Part shown: positions 36,601 to 42,600 of the stretch, piece by piece
Layout: the number at the start of each line of letters is the position of its first letter
Numbering within the stretch: position 1 is the first letter of the stretch
Assembly (NCBI GenBank): GCA_963978905.1
Contig: OZ022256.1
Coordinates: 2,959,501-3,023,500, forward strand
From: Trichostrongylus colubriformis
Lineage: Eukaryota; Nematoda; Chromadorea; Rhabditida; Trichostrongylidae
Length of the DNA stretch: 64,000 nt
Direction: 5' to 3'
Made by a program: the position numbers and the translations under genes
Notes under the pieces: model-generated
Told to the model about the DNA's origin: nothing
The model's database searches: none
Seen by the model: only the letters and a program-made list of their open reading frames with translations

Positions 36601-39600
36601 TCTGGTATGTGGCTTGAGTTGAAGTCGGTGCCCCCTATGAGGCAGATGTGTGGTGTCACTTGTTGCTTGAAGCCATAGTGGGCGGAGTCTGTGAAATGGG
36701 TGGGGCTCGTGGGGATTCGTATAAACGCGACACGCTGCAGGAATGGTGTGAATCTCTTTCCCCTCGATATGAGCCGAGAATTCATCTGAATTAAAAAAAT
36801 CTTGCCCTCAAATGAGTTTCAAGAGAATCATCGGCACTTGAGATTAGTTTTTTTTTCAGTGTTCTCCATGGATGCACTCGATTTTTCGAACGTTCTACCT
36901 AAATACAATAATTTTATCGATCATCGTCCTACGGGCTTCCCTAGAATCTTCATCCATGTGACAAATGCTACTCGAGTAAGTTCCAAGCTCTGCATTGCCT
37001 ACAGTAACGAATGGCTAAATGACCCCCATTTCAGGTATTCTACAGTATCCTCGCCCATCCACGTTGTACACACTGTGAGACACCTTTGGTCACGGTATTC
37101 ACGAACGGTAGCGAGCCGATTCGTGTGGAATTCGAGTTGGATGAACGTACCGGTTGGCGGTATCCAGAATGTGTCCATTTGGATGTTCGTTCTTTTTGAT
37201 ATAGATTCTTCACTGTAAAAACACTTTCCGCAACAATACGACTAGTTGACTTACCTTTTGAAATGATAAATTCTTGAGTAGCAGTCAAGGTTGCACCTTT
37301 TTCGCGAAGGTGCTACACCCACACGAGCCACGCCCACTTGAATTTCCTCATTGGTCAGCTGAGCAGAGGGGGCGTGCTTAGTATGGGTAGAGGGGATTTT
37401 GCGGTGTGATGGCGTATTGTGACAGCGCAAAAGAGTGCAAGCTGGATAGTTATTGAAGGAACTACGACCTCAAAAAGACAAGATGACTGATCGTATTATT
37501 GCCAGGTGTGCCTTCAGAAGATTGAGCTCACAGGTGTCTTTTCAGGCGCAGCACACTTCCTGGTCAACGAATCACGCTCAGCTCGTTGCACTGAATCTGA
37601 CACATGCTGTCTGTGAATTCGAGACGAGTGGAGTGTACACGGTGTTCGCTAAAGCTGATTCGGGCGCATTCGTAAGTACCCACCTGCTTTCTTTCACCCA
37701 GTCGCCTTGATTTTTTCTCATTTCAGATGCGCATTTCACATTCGGCATCGTTGGCCGCTCCAGTGATGGCTGTGGCCGCTCTGTTACTTTGTCTGATAGC
37801 CATGGTGATGACCCTGGCCAGAAGGTCTACAACGGCTCGACTTATTCGACTCGGATTCATCGCCACCTTTGTACTGAACGCCACTAATCTGTATTTGATG
37901 AATCGTGCCGCTGTGAATCAGGTAAGTCTGATCCCCTTACTTGAAAGATAAGTAGATCGACCGCAAAAGAATTGTTTGGAGGGTGTGTGCACTTGTGACC
38001 AATTTTCGCGCGGCCGCGCGCGACCAGCGGCTCGGCGGGCGCGAGTACCAGTAGCAAGGCATGGGAGCCTTCGACGAGGCAGTGTGGCATGGGTGGAGGA
38101 GGTAGAGTGGCATGGTTGGAAGTGCAGAGGTGACGCAGCCACGCTCTGCCTTCAAGGGCAATCGATTCGACAGGTCGTACTGATGGCGCCGCGAGTGCGA
38201 CGCCGCGAAGCGACTTCCCGTCATAAGTGCACACACCCAGTTTGTATTCTTTTCAGACATTCTGTCCTGTACGAAATGCCGTTCTGTCATTTTGTTCTTG
38301 TGCACCGTTTGCTTGGCTGTTCCTGTACTCACTTCACCTTTACCGTATGCTGTCAGAAGGATCCACCAAGTCCAGGTATGACCCCCCCCTTCCTTTTCCC
38401 CGAGAAATGTCATCTTATAATCGTTTTCCAGCAGTTTGTCGCTCTGCCTTCTTCTGGGCGTCGTACTGCCTGGTCTCGTGTCCTGTGGCACGTTTGTTGT
38501 GGCCACTGAATGCTCGATTGATCCGCATTATTGGCTGTTTTGGATGATCCTTCTACCGATTGGGTTGATGCTCTTGGTAAGTGCCTTACTTGTCACTGTT
38601 TGTTCCCCCCCCCCCCCTTCCAACCCTTTTTGCCATTGCCTATACGGCTATGGTGCTGTCATTAGGAAAGTAAATTCGCGTTATAGCAGGCGATGTGCGA
38701 GCTAGAGGCGCCATCTGGAGTTGGGTTCAGGCGCGATTACCATGTTCCGCACCTCGTTTTGGGCTTAGGACACGGTAATCGCTTCAGGACCCACCTGCAT
38801 ACGGCGCTCTAGCTCACGCGCACGCGTTCTGGCAACACAGCCATTCGTCCTGGGCTTCGTCCTATTGCTCCCCTCCCAGACTTCTCTGATAAACTTTCCA
38901 ATCTAGTGTAGTCCAGTGGGTAATGAGGTGGGGGGAGGGGACATTCAAGGCTAACGTATCCAAATCCATGTAATCAGGCCTAAGGTGGGCGTACACTGCA
39001 AAGAAAGTTTATGGGCTGAAGAGTGTATATTTCAGTTAGACCTAAGGAAAGAAAAAGCTTCGGGATGCATGGACCACATGTCCCCCCTCCTTCCCATATC
39101 CACATACTGTCAAGTCTCTTAGGCCGCCGTTAGACTTTGCGACTTTGCGACTCTGCGATTCTGGGATTTTGTGACGTTGCAATTTCGAACGCAATACTAC
39201 GACCTTGATTTTGTGCTATGCCGCAACTTCGCGTGTGGAGCCACGACACGCAAAATCGCCAAATCGCAAAGCCTGACAGCGGCCTTAACGAGGGTGTTTT
39301 CAGCTTTCATTCTATGCTTCAATGACTGCACTACTTGTATCAATGAACAAGCAATTCGACGTGATTGTCACCAAATACCACTTGAGACGGGCTCTTGGCC
39401 AACTTTTCTTGCTGGTGAGTTCCTTTCCTTCTACGTCATTAAAAACTTAATGTTTGCTTTATTTATTATTACAGAGCTTGTTGACTTTGCTGCATACCGT
39501 GGTCGGTGTGATCTCTCCGCTTGTCCCTGTTTCGCATCCCATAAAGGTTGTTTTTTTATTATTTATCTATTTTTTACCTATCACGTTGTATTTACCGTGA

Positions 39601-42600
39601 TGCACCTAGTAAATACCAAAAAGTGAAGACGTGCGTCGCGGCGCTAAGAGGAGTCTTGGCATTGTCCTGCGGAAAAAGTAACCTTTGGGAAGTAATGCTA
39701 AATCATTGAGTGAAATGTGGAAGAGGGAGGATCGATGCACCGAATACCTATAACAGGACCAAATGCGCTCACCGAACGCAGATGCGTGCGGTCGCGTAGC
39801 GTCTTTGTTAACAGATTATGTAAAAGAGGCAGTTTTACAGTAGCACCAGACCTTGCCGAAGAAAATGATAAAAAGCCAAGATCGATGCGCTGGACACTCA
39901 TCAAACGACACACACAGAGTACTCACCAAGAACAAACGCGCGCGGTCGCATTGCGTGTCTATGTCAGCAAAAATGTTCGTCATCCTGCAAAAGATAACTT
40001 TACAGAAGTAATGAAGTAAGAAAATAAAAGGGTCGAGATCAATATATTGGAAGACTGTAAAAGCACGAAAGTATTCAACATACGCGTGCGGTCGCGTCAC
40101 GGCGCAAGCCTTCTTGTCGGCGTCGTTGTTTTGTACAGAGAAAACTGCAGTAGGTTCCTAGATACGGGATTCGTGCCGCTTTCGAGTGGAACAATAAGGA
40201 GTCTGGGTCATGTCGAACAATTCGTGTGAAAATAGTGAGGTAAGTCTAATCTGCGCCGCAACGCGACCGCGCGCGTCCGTTCTTGGTGAGCATTCTATGT
40301 CGTTTAATGGGCGTCCACGCATCGACTTTGGCTCTTTATTTGGAAACTCGTACCCAAACTTCCACATTCGGTGGAATCTCAGTGTTTACACCAGCTACTC
40401 TATTCAGGAACTAATCTGCAACATAACACTGGTGGTCGTCTCCCTATTTGTCCTAATATGGACAGCCTATCCAGGAGGAAAAGTACGTTTTCCCGGCTTC
40501 AACGCCTTTTTCCGAACATGATTCACTCCAATGTTACAGGATTCTCCAAACACCACAACTACGATGTGGTTGGATGCTTCACAAAAGAGCAACATGGCTG
40601 AGTCGATTGCGATTGGCTGTGAAACCCCTTTGCTACCAGAAGGTTAGGAAGACTTCGAAGACATCTATACCTCTCCGTCTCCAAGTCTGAAATTTCTGAA
40701 TATTTCTTTTAGAACCCGTAGCCGACAACTGGTCGCCAGCAGAAGCTATTCCTTCGGATCCGTTTTTGACGTCAACACCGATCCGAAATCGAGATCGGTC
40801 TGATAGTCGTGAAAAGGAACGTCCCGTTGCTAGCGCTATTCTATCGCCGGCCGATAAAATTCTCAGCGATGGCCTCGGTCATGTTTATGGTGAGGATTTA
40901 CGCGCTTACTCATAGCTCTCAACGCTTCGTAAACACACAATAATGGGCTGGCATCGCGACAAAAAGTACGATTGACCTAAGGAGTTGAGAAAAGCGAAAT
41001 GCGCTCCAAAAATGGGCTCAGTTTTGATCGATTGTTTTTGGAGCGAAGGAGGGGAGGAGTTGAAGGGAATGATAAAGATCGAACATCGAAAAATAACTTG
41101 AAAACTTGAAATTGAATATCTTCAGGCAATATTATTTTCGGATGCTCATGCTCGAGGTATGCTTGGGTTAGAGTGTGTGTGTAAATGATCAAGTCAGGAT
41201 TTTGCAAGGCGGCGCACGGCGTGCGAGTTGGGAGTGCCGTATGTAGTTGGGTCCTGGAGCGACTAACGTGTCCTGAGTACGTCACGTGGCGGAATCCAGT
41301 ATCAAGGAGACATACCCCTCATCCAGAGATCCGAGGTTCGCCTGAGGAAAATGGACGTCCGCTGTGATTAGATAGTGAGTCTGGGGCAGCTGCTGCTTTT
41401 TCTTGAAGTATTAGGATGAGTGATCAGGATTTCAAGTGCTAAATGAATCTGAAGGGGGGGGGGGGGGGTCAACACTCCGGCGTAGGCAGAAGGAGTTTCA
41501 AAGTGAGTGAATAGCTTTTAACATAGTAACTCTCCTCTTTCTCGCAGGGAAGGTGTTCTAAACAAATCACATCTTCTTCCCTGAGCTTGGACTGGCACTC
41601 ACACTGCTGAGTTGTCCCCACAGGAGCCCCCCCCCCCCTCGATTCATACAGCACTGGATTTTGCAGTTCCTAGCTAGTGGTGCGGGTCTTGGCACGTTAG
41701 CAATGTGCAGATAGGCTCTTGACATGTAGAAGATGTTGTCCCCACCTCCCCTCCCCCCTACAGGTCATGGTTGCAGGCTCTTGCCAATGCTAGTAACTGA
41801 TGCTTGAAAGCGGGTATGCTGATGACAACATTTGATTAATCGAATAAAAGTTAGGTGAGGCAGTGAATTAGGCGTTCAGCAAGAGACGCAGACAAGAAGA
41901 GAGTGAAGAGTGGCGAGAAACGAAAGAACCTGCACGCTAAAGCCGACCAATAGGTGGTGCCGGTGCCTTGATCAGCATATAAGGCCGCGTTCATACTTTG
42001 CGGTGCCGGTGACAAGGTGTGGCTGCCTGTCTCTGCATCTTCGCCTATGCCACCTTGCCTAGTTGCCTTCGTCGTCTCTGCACCACCTCGTGCCACTCCG
42101 GCTCGCTGCTTATGAACCCGGCTACACACTGCTGGCGCTGGGTATGAACGCGGTCTAAGATACCTAGAATTCGTAGTCAAGTCGTTGAGAGAGACTACCA
42201 CTGCAGATATGGATCGCTCTATCTCTGAAGGGATCATTCTACTGTGTAATTCACGTTTGACCGAAGAAAGAATTCAACTGCATCGTCAGTGGTAGAAAAG
42301 GTTCCCGTGCGTATCTGCCACACCCCCAAGAGTACAAAGAGACGGGGACGGCACATTACGAACGCACTCTCACCGATGGCTAATCAGCAGGCCTAACTTT
42401 TGGTGGATGCAAGTGTGTCTCCGAGCAAAGCACGGCGATCACGCATCAAAACGGGCTTCTACACTGACGTTAAATATTGATTGCTCTGAATCTACGATTA
42501 CGGAAACCAGACGTGTTCCTGAAATAAACCAAACTATAGGCCTAATTATAAAATTGCGGAAATGATAAGTTTTGTCACCAATGAATTATCTTACTGCAAA

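Noticed and set aside
37937..38506. 189-aa open frame on the minus strand
   Set aside because: Spans intron 46 MITE and antisense of TM exons; no domain; low-complexity.
40371..40601. Alternative frame over exons 51-52
   Set aside because: It is not hydrophobic and breaks phase with exons 50 and 53; the chosen frame gives TM7.
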